A stretch of DNA of 64,000 nucleotides from Pseudoneurospora amorphoporcata (lineage: Eukaryota > Ascomycota > Sordariomycetes > Sordariales > Sordariaceae), in the NCBI GenBank assembly GCA_033297205.1, contig MU859157.1, positions 62,001 to 126,000 on the forward strand, in the 5' to 3' direction. The position numbers and the translations under genes were made by a program. The notes beneath the pieces are model-generated. The model saw nothing but the letters and a program-made list of their open reading frames with translations. It was not told the DNA's origin and did not search any database. Shown in pieces: positions 9,161 through 21,525 of this stretch (position 1 is the stretch's first letter; each line of letters begins with the position of its first letter).

Positions 9161-12100
9161 CTAGGATCCCCTTTCGCCGTTGCCCATTCCGCCACCGCCG
9201 CCGCCGCCAGTCGAGCTCTGAGCGCTCTGAGCGCTCTCGCGTTTCCTCCTCTTCTCCCTCTCCAAATTCTCTCTCAAGGCCAAGTTCTCCGACTCGCTCG
9301 TGTTGATCCTCTTGAGCGCCTCGTTACGGTCCAAGATTCTCCCTTCCCTTTCGGCTTTGAGCTTGTACTCCAGGTCTCTCAGCCTCAACATCCATTTGTT
9401 GTCTGCGCTTGATGTCCCTCCCCCGCTCCCTCCTGAGCCTCCGGTTTGGAGGTACATACCAGGGGTGGCAGGGTTGTTGTTGTTGTTATTGTTGTTGTTG
9501 TTGTTGGTACTAGCGTTCGACGACCCTGGACCGGAAGGAGGAACGACTCCCCTTTCGTTTGACAGTTGTTGAATCCCCCCACCTCCACCACCGGGGCCAG
9601 TGTAGGAGGCTTGGGATTGCACTTGGGGGTGCTGTTGATACTGTTGATGACTTTGCTGCGACTGGTTGCTCTGTGCTTGGGACAGAGGGGGTTGAAAGTT
9701 TCCCGATAGTAAACCATCGTCCGTGTGACCGTCCATGTCGTTGATCATAGACCGGCGACTGCTACTCGTTGATCGCTGGGGTATGGCAATAGAGCTCGGC
9801 CTGCTGCTGCCTGGGCCTTTTCTGGCGTCTACTTGGCTGTGAATAGACATTCTATCACTGGGCATTCTTTCCCTGTCCCTTGGCCCTCCTGACGGCAGCG
9901 GACTGGGGCTCTGTTGGTGACGGTCTGATCCTCCTCCCCGAGAAGAATGGGCAGCGGCGTACGCGGCTCTAGCGCGCACTTCGGCTGCTGTTCGGAGAGT
10001 GTGGTTTTCCACCTTGAGTTGCCTGTAGGCTTCTTCTAGTCGGGCCAGCCTGCCCTGAGCCTCGGCAGCGGTTAGGACGCCGTTGCCCGTGGTGCCGGCT
10101 GCGATGTTGTTGCGCACAATGTGCTCGAGACGATCCAGCTTCTTGGTTCGCATCTCCAGGTGGCTCTCCAGCGCCTGATACTCTCTCCACAGGTCACGCT
10201 CCACCGATTTTACTTTGGTCTGGAAGCTGCTGACCATGGTTTCCAGAGTCTTCACTGCAGCCAAGAGGTTCTTGCTGAACCCAGGGAACATGGTGGCAAC
10301 CGACTCCAGACTAGGCAGAGCGCGACCATTGATGAGACTATTGTTGTGAGCCCAGTCGCTGCCGCAGAGACTGGATAGCCTGGTCCAGAGGTTGAGGAGC
10401 AGGGTGTTGCGTTCGGTGAGCTGTTCTTTATAGGTAGCCTCGAGCTGGGCAATGCGCTTCTTGTCTTGGGCTTTTCCATTTTCCAGCTCCGCAATGCGCG
10501 CGTCTGACTGAGAGAGTGTGCGCGTAACATGCTGGTGCGTCTTCTGGAACGTCTCGAACTGGTTCTTGGTGTTGCGGTGAGCTTGGCGCTCCTTGTCGAG
10601 CATCTCGCCAACCTTGCGGGATTCAAGGGCATGAGATTCAAGAAGAGCGTCACGCTGTTTGATGATACGGTCCTTTTCAGCCAATGATGCCTTGGTGGTG
10701 TCAAGGTCGCGGACGGCTTTTTCGAGATCCATTTGGAGCTTGGCGATAGACTATCGTTCTTGTCAGTTCCACATTCAGGTTGTAACACAACTACAGGGCA
10801 GCTTACCTTGAGAAGGCTAGACCTGGTGCCGTTCAGGTCACCTAGAGCCTCGCGAAGGTTGTTCTCGAGCTCGAGCAGCCTCTCCTTCCACTCCGTAGCC
10901 TCGACCTCTCTGCTTGTCAGGCTCTTGCGCAGTCGTCGAGCTTCATCCTTGGCTGCTGTTGCTTCCTTGTTGAGCTCGTTGATGAACTGCTGCACCTCCT
11001 CCTTCTCTCTGTTTGCGACAATCTCTCGTTGTCTCCTCTCCTGGGCCAGGCGGTTCTCAAGCTCCCTGACGCGGTCCTTCTCATCACGCATACCTTGCTC
11101 GGAATTCGCCAGTGCCGCTTCCAGATCACCAATCCGGATCTTGTCGTTTTCCTGTTCCTCGCGCAGGAACGCAATCTCCCCTTGGCTTGACTCTTGCTGG
11201 ACTGACAGACGGTTGGCTTTGTCGTTTGCCTCAAGAAGCTTGAATTCGAGCTCCTCCAGTTCTCTGTTGGCGTCATTCAGCTCTTGTTCAAGGGTTTGTA
11301 TCCGCTTGTGCTTGGCTTCCTGCTCATCCTCGAGGCGAACAAGGGCATCGCTCATCTTGCGCATCTCCTCCTGCAAGGCGTCGAAGTTCTCATTACGATC
11401 ATTCAGGTCAAGTTGGAGGCGCTCAATCTCGGCACTACGGAGATCCGTTTCACCCTCCAGCGCATCGATCTCCTCCTGGGCTTCTTTGCGCAAAGCTTCA
11501 AACTCCTGTTCAAGGTTTGCGTGTTCTTGAAGGGCTTCGTCACGCTCAGCCTGCAGGGTGACAAGATCCTGCATCGCTGCATCAATTTCATCTTGCAAGG
11601 TATTAGCATGCTCCTCGGCCTGCTTCTTCGCTTCGCAGAGCATCTCAAAATCCTCCATGCAGGCCGCTAACTCACGCTCTAGATCCTGGTTCTGAAGCCG
11701 AAGTTCGTTGTTCTTGTCCCGCATCTGAGAAATCTTATTTTCGAGCTCTTCACGGTCGGCATCGTCCAGTCCCGTCATACCGGTTCTGCCGCTAGCTCTC
11801 GAGTGTGATCTCTCATGGACACCGGCGCGGGATGCTGACCTCTCCAAGAGGCTGTCGATAGTAGACGGCGCAGGCCCCCCGCGACGTTGTGCCATTTTCA
11901 AATCCTCGATTTCTTGGTAGAGACGTTCCTTCTCGCGGTTTCGCGAGGTTAGCATCGAAGTTTGTGCACCCACTTCGCGACGAAGCTCGGCGTTTTCATG
12001 GCGCAGCTGTTCGCTTTCCCGGCGAAGTTCTTCAATCAGAGTAGTAGCCGAGCTTGCAACGTCCTGATCAGCAGAAAACGAAGTCGTAGGCCGGCTGGAG

Positions 12101-14499
12101 GCACTCCCTTGCTCGCGGGACCTTCGGCTGAGGTAAGACATGTTGGAACCTTGCTGTTGCTGTTGATGTTGCCCATTGCCGTTCGGCTGCATCGCCAGCT
12201 CCTGTTTGAGGCGGAAGATTTCTTCACGCAGCCTTCGGTTATCCTCGTCACTCTGCTCCCTCCTTGCTGTCTCTTGCTCGAGCAGATCCTTGTAAACGTC
12301 GGCCTCTTCTTGCCGATCCAAGTCTCCACCGAACCTTTCGCCAGTCTTTTCGCTGAGGGTTCGAACCATTTCCGCCATGCGCCTCTTTTCCGCCTCTTTA
12401 TGAAGATTTTCATTCCGAAGCCTCTCGATCTCAACGATGTGCTCTTCCAGCTGCTCCCTGAGGTACATCAACTCTTCTTGTACCTCTTGGTTGTAGGCAG
12501 CACTCTCCTCATCTGACTGATCGCTGCGGGCAGTGCCTGGTCGCTCATCCTCGTCCTTGACTTGCTTCTCCAACTCCTTAACCCTTTTACGTAGCATCTT
12601 GTTGTCCCTTTGCAACACGGCTAGCCCAGTTTTGAGCTCCACGTTCTCCGAGATCATTTCCTTAATACCCTCTTCAGAGAGCTTGTCCAGGCGATCACTT
12701 AGAAACATGACCTTGAGTTTCAAGTCAAAGTTCTCTTTGCTCAATCGCTCAATGGTGCTACTTTGCTCTTTTAGGGTTAAGCTCTTTCCGCCAGCGCGAG
12801 TGGTAACCACTGAAGCGCCCAGCTTGCCGGGGCTCTTAAGGTCAGCAAGGTTGAGGGGTTTCAACGGCGTCGTCAGTCCTGTCTTTGCCCTGTATTCTTT
12901 CGCCAGAGACTCAGGCACCTGCACGTCTCTAACGTGCCGGGCGAGAACTGTGTCAGATGGTGCAGCAAGCGGAGGTGGTGTCTTGCGGGCTTTGGGTGTT
13001 TGTACCCCGTCATCTTCTTGGTCCCGTAGCTGGCGCACGGCCGCTGGCTCGGGGGATATCGCATTGTAGGCCTCGTCGAGGGGAGTGAGTCCAGAAATGG
13101 GTCCCGAGGGATCAGGGTCTTCGTAGCCACTGGCAAAGCTGCCCAGACTGATGGTCCTCGTGAGGCCGTTCGTATCTCGCGGCCTCTCTGTTGAAGAAGA
13201 CGCACCGCCAGAGTGCAGCGCGTAGTCTGTTCCCATACCAATCGTATGATCACTGTCGGGGTCTGGATCACTAGTATAGGATGAAACGGAACCACGCTGT
13301 CCATTTCGGCCTCTCTTGAGGTACTTGGGGCGATGGGGAAGCTCGCGTCTCTCTTGTTGCGGAGACTGCTGGTCCTCCTTATGTTGGTGCCCCTGACCCT
13401 TGTTTCTGATCTCCAGCTGCTTGGGGGGCTGCTCCGGGGTCGGCTCCGGTGTCGGTTCCGGGGTCATTTTTTCTTTACCCAAGGATTTTCTAGCGCTCTG
13501 AGGAGAGGATGCATGCTGCGGAGTCTTGTTGTTCCCAGGGGTCGATCGTGGCTTGGTGGGGGTTTCGTGCCAATAATCAGACTCGTCAGACTCATCCTGG
13601 TGCTCTTGCTCGTGGGACGACCCATTTCCGTCATGGTCATCAACTTGTCTGTCTTGGCTTGGTTGGGCAACGGCGCGAGGTGTCGTCCTCGTGGGGGGAG
13701 ATGGAGAGCAGGATTCTAGAGCCGAAGTTGTGTTACTAGTCATTGATGTATCCGCACCATGTTGGTCGTGTGCCTCATTCGGCTCATCCTCTCCGCTCTG
13801 GCTCTCTTCCCCGCTTCCGCCGTCTTCCTGTTCATAGTTGTCCCTCTGCATGGAGGTCTCGTCGGCATCCCCGACTGTGGCTACAGGCATTTTGTTGCTG
13901 TTTCGGGGGAGATGTCGTGTATCATCCTCGGAGTCATTCTCGGACTCGTGCCTTGGGTCTTTGCTATTTCTAGGTGTTTGTAATCGTGCGTCGGCATCTG
14001 CTGGTGGGGGTGGCGGAGGAGTCGCAGGTGCAGCGGTCGCTTTCGGCCCGGCTGGTGCAGCTTGTCTGGATGCGGAGTCGAAGAGGTCATAGGTATCGTC
14101 GACGCCTCTCTCTGAGGTCGGGAAAGGAGAAACAGGGGCGGAAAAGCTAGACTCGATCTCGTTTAGGTGCTGATGGACGGCGATTTCGGCTTGCGAATCG
14201 GACTGCCTCAACTCTATGCTCGGTCCTTCCAAGTAGCTGGTTTCGGGAACTGCTAAGAGAGAGGAAGCAGAGTGGGCGGGGAGCAGTGGCCGTATCTCAT
14301 CGGGTCTTAGCGATGCACCCGGACTTGTAGTAGAGGTCGCGGGCGAGGGGTAGGGGCGGTTGTTGTTGTTGTTGTTGTTGTTGATAATCCCAGTCGTTCG
14401 CGTCGAAGGTTGGGGGTCGGCGTTGCTATCGGGATTCGTCGCTGTGGATGGCCGCGACCGTCGGCCTCCTCGCTCCTGGACTTCTTCCTCCATGGTCAT
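9161..14499 (-). CDS. apsB: Giant coiled-coil CM1 protein of the ApsB/Mto1 (centrosomin) family
   Basis: Exons 14499-10807 and 10750-9161 join in phase to give about 1760 aa. The 56-nt intron (GTAAGC ... CTGAC ... GATAG) separates Leu-Leu-Lys from Ser-Ile-Ala-Lys. The start is the first in-frame ATG at 14499; a second at 14493 has the stronger ACCATGG context. Residues 1-500 are disordered and charged, with a poly-Asn tract near 30-40. Near 565-640 lies a CM1 motif (LTLKEQSSTIERLSKENFDL), the gamma-tubulin-complex-activating motif of centrosomin, Mto1 and ApsB. About 900 residues of continuous heptad coiled coil follow. A second low-complexity part contains poly-Asn, Gly and Gln. A C-terminal helix from about 1684 (WMLRLRDLEYKLKAE) resembles the Mto1 C-terminal region. 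It should nucleate cytoplasmic microtubules at spindle-pole-body outer plaques and septa. Confidence 0.85.
9474..9508. repeat. AAC/TTG-type trinucleotide repeat encoding poly-Asn
   Basis: GTT/TTG repeats on the plus strand code for about 13 Asn in a row in the CM1 protein. A second, shorter one lies at 14359-14384. Confidence 0.85.
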
Positions 14500-17159
14500 C
14501 ACCTCAATCCTCAGCTACCTCCCCGTGCGCTCCCGGCCTGGGTCTCAGCCAGCCCTAGAGGTAGGGTGACGGTGCTGGATCGCGTTGGGCAAAGCGCAAT
14601 TGCGCTGCGGTTGTTTTAAGGGGCTCCTGCCGTATCCCCGTATCCCCGTATCCGCGTCAATCGCCGTGCTGTCGTCTTAGGGGTCGCCGACGTACTAATG
14701 GTCGCGTGGTCTCGAGGTCGAGGTATTAGAGGACTACATCCGCGTTTATGAAGTGAGAATTACCAGTGAAATCTAAGTTGTCAGGTAAGTCGAGGCGTCA
14801 TAAGTCGTAGTAAGTACAGTAGTGTAAGAGGTAGAATGGGAAAAGAGATGTTGGAGAAGTCCAAATTCCGTATCACTATCCGCAATTTGTGGTCTCTTTT
14901 GGGGATAGTAGGCGTTTGTCGAGTGGAGAGGTTGGTGGACTGTAGGTCATGTACCTGGAATACAAGTACCGTGAGCTTCCCGTGGCTGCGGTCAAAGTCA
15001 ACCTCTAGACCCTAGGAGGAGGTACCAACCAGCCCCGATGAGCAGGGGTTAGTAAGGGGTTGCAGTCAAGATTACCTACACAGGGACTGTAACTACCGGT
15101 TCTATTACAAGAGGACTGGTTTTCGTGGGAGAAGTCCGCGTATGGGCATGGATTTCGTCGCAAGTCTCGATCGAGAACAACAAGGTTCAATCCAGTAGAC
15201 TACTAGAATAGACTAGGTACGAGACGGCTCAAGTTCCTGTTGATGGAAAGGTACCTACTTGTGATTGTCCATGCAGCCACAACCAGGAGATGACGGTCTG
15301 GAGTTCACGCGCTCCCGTCGCGTGGTTGGCCCGTGCGCTCCACCTGAGGTTCTGAGACTGTCAGAACCATCAACAACGTGTCTCCCGCATGGCAAGGAAT
15401 TCGAATCATTCAAAAATGCCAAGCTAGGATGACACGAGCTACGCTCTAGTGAACTGGAATATGAGCGGTAAATATCCGTGTTTTATCAAGTGGTTCAAGT
15501 GCCTTTTCTGTCTCTTCTTTTCTTGTAGCTGCCGCTAGTGCTACGACGGGTGCTACTTGGTGACATCCATGCTTGGTTGCTACTTGTTCTGGCGAATAGC
15601 ATTCCGTCTCGTCTTGATATTTTTACTGAATTCGGATGTGGTCAGAGATGGGAAAATGTTTCGTTTCAACCTTTGATTTCGAGTTTCGAGTGTATATTCG
15701 CTTTTATTGTCAAGTCTCTTCATCAACGGGGTATGGACCCGGATTTATCTTCATTCCCAACAGACAATCTCCATGATGGAATAAAACAACTCACATATCA
15801 GTCATCAACTTCTAATGGTGTTGGGGATTGCCCATGTTGGACCGATGTTGGCGGAACAGAACTAGGACCAAGCCGACGACAATGTCCGCATCTCGTCCAG
15901 GAGCGTCGGAGCAACTGCCGTTAAAGGACAGCGAGCTTCCACCGAACCTGCCCGGCCCATCACTTTGATCAAGTTATATCCCGCATAACAACCTCAGCAG
16001 TCGCTGGGTGCCAGACGCTGCTCATGATTGGACCATTACCTTATGGACTGGTTTTTATCTGATCATCTGATAAAACTGAGGAAGGATGAAAACATTGGAT
16101 CGGACAAATGCCATCTCGTGTTGCAGCGTGAGTACTAGCTCCCCAAATAGCGATAAGCGATAAGCATAGTGTACACTAGTTCTAAACAGTGAGATATGTA
16201 CTGTGTAGGTGTGAACACCGTGACATCCAGCACAGGAACTACCGATCTCGCACTAAAACAACGCAAAACCGGGATACGGCGGTCAATGATTCGTACCTAT
16301 GCTGCCGTGAGTCACAGAAACTGCCAAAACTGGAGAATGGAAGTGTTCCAGAAGTTCAGATGACCTCCACTCGGGCCTGTGGAAACACCTCCTCCTCTGC
16401 TTGTTGGCCGGGATGATCATCCCTTACAATCAGTCGCTGTGCCACAACAAGGTGACAACTGACAAAGCCTCGCTTCGAATCGAATCTCTGTCAAACAGTG
16501 TGCCCAACCAACCCTGCACACCTCTGAGACCTCTTCCTGTCATCCCCGCGTCGGCTGTCCATCAAGGGTGAAGGTCCTCTATTGGCGGCCTTGACACACT
16601 GCCCAGTCTACCGTACGTAATACCGAATCCCACCCTGCCTCATCTTCCATTGCCAGATGCCCAGATCTGCTCTTCGACTCGGCGATACTAGATGGAAAAT
16701 GCCAGGGTAATGTCGGTTCGGATACTACCGCTGATAGCCGTCATTCCCAAGACGCTTGGAGAAGTTGGGGTCTGGTCTTGGGACTCCATCTCTCCTCGGG
16801 CGGGATACGCCAGACATGGCAGGAGTCAGGACAAAGTGTTCCGTGGTCCGTGATCCGGACCCGTTCACACCGTAACAAGCACCGGGGGGCCATGAGCGGC
16901 GGCGGGAGCCCGGCATCTTCGTTGAACCTTCCTTGTTGGATGGGAAGCCAAGGTAGATAAATATGTCATGGGCTGGATTGGAGAAAAGGCGCCTTGTTCT
17001 CTCTGCTTTCTCTTTCTTCTCTCTCCTCAACTTCTGCCAATCTCGGCCGGCCTTGTGAGATCCATCTCTTTTGGGTTGCATCGGCACTAGCTTCTAGAAT
17101 AGCCCTCTTCTACCCCCACTGCCGTGCTACCCTACCTCGGCACCATTCCTTTGTCGCTG
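14500..17159. other. Long divergent intergenic region between the CM1 gene and arginase
   Basis: About 2.7 kb with no convincing coding frame. Close to the CM1 gene is a short GTATCCCC-type repeat (14632-14655, three copies). The region near 16980-17050 is CT-rich, typical of a fungal transcription start zone ahead of arginase. A 128-codon frame at 15538-15924 starts without an ATG and has no bias. Confidence 0.45.
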
Positions 17160-18398
17160 ATGTCTCCCTCCCGCCTCGATAACCAAGCAGCCGCCTATAT
17201 AGCTGCTCCTTCTTCCACAAAGGCGCCAATGGTCCAAAAACTTCCCTCTCCTACAGGCGCCAACAAGACTTTCGGCATGTCTTCCCCAATCGAGTCCAAG
17301 TTTCTCTCCCACCCCGAGGACCTTGGCATTGTTGCCGTAGGCTTCTCTGGTGGCCAGGTATGTTTTGGACTCTTTCTTTTCCTTTGTCGAGTTCGGCCTT
17401 CATTGACATGGCCAAAAATCCCAGTGCAAGCCTGGTGTCGATGCCGCCCCCTCGGCCCTTATCGAGTCCGGCCTCCTCACTCAGCTCCGCGAAGAGCTCG
17501 GCTACAAGCTGCACGGCGATGACGAAGTGCATCTCTACACGGACCTCGTCCCCAAGGAGGACCCGCCCTACCGCAACATGAAGAACCCCCGCGCCGTCTC
17601 CAACGTGACCAAGCGCATTGCCGAGCAGGTCTACTCGCACGCAAAGGAGGGACGTCTGGTCCTTACCCTCGGTGGCGATCACAGCATTGCCATTGGCACT
17701 ATTGCCGGCTCGGCCAAGGCCATCAGGGAGCGCCTCGGACGCGAGATCGCCGTGATCTGGGTCGATGCCCACGCCGACATCAACACCCCCGAGACCAGTG
17801 GCAGCGGTAACATCCACGGCATGCCCGTCAGCTTCGTCACCGGTCTTGCGCGTGAGGAGAAGGACGAGTTCTTTGGCTGGTTGAAGCCCGATAACCTCCT
17901 CAGTGTCAAGAAGCTGGTCTACATTGGTCTTCGCGATGTCGACCCTGGTGAGAAGCGCATTCTCAGGGAGAACGGCATCAAGGCGTTCAGCATGCACGAC
18001 ATTGATAAGTAAGTTTCTCTCCTGGGGATTCATCGGATGAAATGTTGCCCAGCGCATCTTGCTAACCACCACCCTTTCGTTCCAGGCACGGCATCGGTCG
18101 CGTTATGGAGATGGCCCTCGGCCACATCGGCAACGACACCCCCATCCACCTCTCGTTCGACGTTGACGCGCTCGATCCCATGTGGGCTCCCTCCACTGGT
18201 ACCCCGGTCCGCGGCGGTCTCACTCTCCGCGAGGGCGACTTCATCTGCGAGTGCGTGCACGAGACGGGCAGCCTTGTCGCTGTCGATCTTGTCGAGGTCA
18301 ACCCTACCTTGGCGGCTCCCAACGACGTCGGCGCACACGAAACTGTTCGCGCTGGTTGCTCCTTGGTCAGGTGTGCTCTCGGCGAAAGCCTTCTATGA
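17160..18398 (+). CDS. aga: Arginase, 3 exons
   Basis: Exons 17160-17357, 17425-18008 and 18086-18398 join in phase to give 364 aa. Arginase hydrolyses L-arginine to ornithine and urea, the first step of arginine catabolism. The manganese-binding set is complete: GGDHS at 149-153, DAHAD at 180-184 and DVDALDP from 286. There are two candidate initiators: the ATG at 17160 (about 40 kDa product) and an in-frame ATG at 17277, codon 40 (325 aa, about 35 kDa). This fits the two arginase forms (about 41 and 36 kDa) known from the single Neurospora aga gene. The first 39 residues are not part of the fold. Intron 1 (67 nt) and intron 2 (77 nt, GCTAACC branch) are ordinary. Assignment is secure from sequence; the two-start model rests on published knowledge of the Neurospora enzyme. 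Confidence 0.97.
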
Positions 18399-20171
18399 GT
18401 AACACTCAAACATAAAGGTAGCAATGTTCGGGGACGAAGAAGGGGACCCACGAAAGGACCCCAGTACAGGCCGTCAGCCATGGCGGCGTTTTTACTAGAT
18501 ATGACATAACAGAGCAAATAACGGCAGCATAATGATGTCTCCTATAGATATGGGATGGGACGTCAGGTGTTTTAGGATACCATTGGGAGGGAATATTTTT
18601 TTTTTTCTTTTCTTTCCTATTTCTACTTTTTCCTCGACAGTTAGCTTGTACTTAGACGTCGGCTTTCTTGTGGGTCTGGTCTTTGGAGATCAGGGCCGGG
18701 ATATGATGCCCTTTCATCATACACCCAAACCAACCTTGAAGCGCATGCAATTAAACTCTATTTTGCGCTTCCACTTTGCTTGCTGTTGTCCCTGTCATTG
18801 TTGCTTCTTGATGAAGAGCTGCTGCCGTTTCCTTGCATCCTCTCATATATACCCCGGGGTTTTAGGACATTCTTGACAGAACGGAAGCCTGACCAACGCA
18901 ACAGCCATAAATGAGAGAAAAGACAACGAACGTCTCAACGTCGATACTCGATTCTTGGATGAGGTTATCGTCAGATCCTGCAACTCTTTCAGAGACTGAG
19001 TGTGCCGGCTGTGTGTTCGCTCGTTATCGATAACGATGCCATGCATTCGGTTCAGAGCCAAGCGAGCCAAGCAAGCCTCTTTGAGCGCCAAGATTACCAG
19101 TTTTCCATCTGTCACTGCCGCTGTTCCGAACGAACGATGGAGTCAATGACAACTCAATCATCATTTTCGAGAGACGACAGACAAGCCTGGGGACTGAATT
19201 TGGTGCGAGGTATCTAGATAGGTACAGTATCATATATATCCGGAATATTATATCCCATGGATTCCAAGACCGACGTTGCCCATTTTAACTTTCCCAGCCC
19301 GCCCAATTTGTATTGTTCGGCTCGCTGATTCTCCCAGCCACGCGAAAACGGCCGTAGCAAGTTTCGGTTCGTTGTGTACCCCACTCACCAGCAACCACGG
19401 TACTACCAGGTCCCAGATTCCTAGGCTGCCAACAACATCATCTTCGAATGAAAGACTTCAACGTCAACAATTGCTTTGTTTCCACACTTAGATATCATCT
19501 TTTACATCACAAGTCACAGTTCGTCGACCATTGTCAAAGCGATCAACTGACGACACTTGCGATCCGGAACCTGTCGTCTATACTAGTTGCCAAGCCAAGT
19601 TTCAGCTTCAGGGCCAAGCAGCTACGGATCGAGAGGAGAGTGTGTGCGTTGGGGGCGAGCTTTCGTGTATTTGGCTATCGATAACGTCCTTCCGAAACGG
19701 TAGTCTTTACCGAAGAGCTTGGGAGCTAAAGTCTAGCAGGTGTGGTGCTTCGTTTGCAGCGGGAGATACTGTCAGAGTGTTCAGGGAGGAAGTCTATCTG
19801 CCGTTTGGAAGTTGGAGAATAATTCTCGGCGCGCGGATCGTATCACGACTGTTAGGTGGTGAGGATCGAAACGGGAAAGGGTTCCAGGCTGGTGATCACG
19901 CAAGGAGATCAAGAATAGGATCTTGACGGTTTTAAGTCACCGGCATTGGCGCGGGAGAGAAAGCTCGGAGGGGACACCAGCTTCGACTTTACCAGCTTCA
20001 CCACCTAGGTCCTAGGGACTGTGCGTCTTCACATCCATCGCCAGCTTCATCCACCGAAACCCGACTTCTTTTCTCACTCAGCTCAGGCCCAAATCTCAAA
20101 ATTTCATCCCAGGTCGGACTTTCTCAAAAAAGAAAAAAATCCTCACATAAAAAAACCAGCAAACCGCCACC
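18399..20171. other. Intergenic, no gene recognised
   Basis: 3' flank of arginase, with a T-rich stretch at 18597-18630, then about 1.2 kb upstream of the membrane-protein gene. A 131-codon frame at 19531-19926 was examined and lacks domain and bias. The last 80 bases are an A-rich leader ending in CCGCCACCATGG. Confidence 0.4.
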
Positions 20172-20830
20172 ATGGCATCAACAGTAACAAGCGACTCGCT
20201 CGTCTACGACCGCCCCCGCGGCCCGGGCATCAGGGGCGGCGTCGGCGTCGAGCGGGTACACAAGTACCACTGGCCAGCGATCCAGCTGAACATGTGGATG
20301 CTCATCATGATTATTGCGGCTTGCACTATCATCGGCGTGTTTGCGACGTTTATTGATGTGCAGAATACTTTGTTGTTGCCTGTTCCTTGGTACGTCTTGT
20401 CCCCCCCTCTCCCACCACTTTTCACGAAGCTAACTTTCCATAAAGGTACTTCCCCTACTTCATAACCGTCGCAGCCCTCACAATCCTCTTCATCGCCCTC
20501 CTTTTGGCGCTCATCTTCCAGCGACGCTTACTTCCCGCAATCGTCATGATCGGCGGCTTTATCCTATTCGTCCTCTGGCTCGTCGGGCTTGTTGTTATAA
20601 GCGTGCAACTCTGGGGCCCCAATGGCAGCGTCAATTCGAATTGCAACTTGTTTGTTTTCGGCGCCGACCCGAAACCCAAGGGCCAGACTTTGGAGACTTT
20701 GGCCTGGCTGCAGCAGAGGAGTATTTGCCAGCAGTGGCATGCGGTGTTTGCGTTTGGTTTGGTGGGGACGGTGTTTTTGGTGTGGATTATGGTTATTGCT
20801 TATCAGGTTTTTGCCGATGAGAGGCGGTAG
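20172..20830 (+). CDS. Four-helix integral membrane protein (MARVEL-like layout), 2 exons
   Basis: Exons 20172-20389 and 20446-20830 give 200 aa. The 56-nt intron (GTACGT, GCTAAC, AAAG) splits a Trp codon cleanly. The start has a near-perfect CCACCATGG context. Four hydrophobic segments are visible: about 41-62 (MWMLIMIIAACTIIGVF), 75-97, 103-125 and 170-193. A hydrophilic loop of about 45 residues with several cysteines lies between helices 3 and 4, and both ends are short and cytosolic in character. The layout and size match small fungal MARVEL/tetraspan-type plasma-membrane proteins, but no diagnostic motif was recognised. The function is therefore open. Confidence 0.85.
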
Positions 20831-21327
20831 GGTGGGAGCTAGCTAGGGATGGAGAGAGGGGGGAAAAGAAGTCGGTGATGGGTGTAGTGGAAGAGCTGGA
20901 TGACTTGCTCTTCTCCTTGAAGAAAAGGGAGCCTAGAATGATGGCTTGAAGCGGTTTCATTGTGGTTTCTTGCAGATTTTGGTTTTCAGGCGCCGGATGA
21001 TGTTTTGGACATGGGACGACGATGAACCAAGTTTTGATTTTGCGACGGATACGATGGAAATGATTTATGACGAAAGATGCGAGGTCCGGTGTCAGGACAT
21101 GGACGCGAAACGAAAATGATGTATATATAGATGCTCATACGACAGAAGAAATCTTGCCAGAACAGATTCTCGGCACATGTTATCACCGGCTCAACATTCT
21201 TACCTTGTGCTCATGGATGGTCAGTATTGGTGCAGGTTGCGTCCATGCGTTGAGCCCAGAAAGGTGTCAAGGGATGGATGCATGGTAAGTCGTTGAAAAC
21301 AGTGAATCAAAAAAACTTTTAAAAGAC

Positions 21328-21365
<38 letters not shown>

Positions 21366-21432
21366 TGGACGCTGGCGAAAAACCGTTGGTTTGTGGGTGA
21401 GCGAGTGAGGACGAAACAAATGGCAAAAAGGT
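20831..21432. other. Intergenic with a 32-nt poly-A tract
   Basis: 3' flank of the membrane-protein gene. It contains an uninterrupted A run at 21329-21360, preceded by shorter A and T runs. On the minus strand, CTTTTTGCC just past the tRNA-Asp gene serves as its terminator. Confidence 0.5.
21329..21360. repeat. Poly-A homopolymer, 32 nt
   Basis: An uninterrupted run of A in the spacer near tRNA-Asp. Its length may be affected by sequencing. Confidence 0.9.
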
Positions 21433-21525
21433 CTCTCCCGCCGGGAATTGAACCCGGGTCTCGAGCGAATCGAACTGATGTTCAAGCTTGACAAGCTCAC
21501 ATACTGACCACTATACTACGGAAGA
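21433..21525 (-). tRNA. tRNA-Asp(GUC) with a 21-nt intron
   Basis: On the minus strand the acceptor TCTTCCG pairs with CGGGAGA and the discriminator is G. The D arm reads TAGTATAGTGGTCAGTAT. The anticodon stem TGAGC pairs with GCTCG across a loop holding GTC. A 21-nt insertion after the base 3' of the anticodon is the canonical tRNA intron position. The T arm is GGGTTCAATTCCC. Mature length is 72 nt. Confidence 0.93.

Noticed and set aside
15538..15924. 128-codon plus-strand frame in the region upstream of arginase
   Set aside because: It starts without ATG and shows no family pattern or bias.
19531..19926. 131-codon plus-strand frame before the four-helix protein
   Set aside because: No domain, mixed composition, poor bias; more likely promoter or leader sequence.
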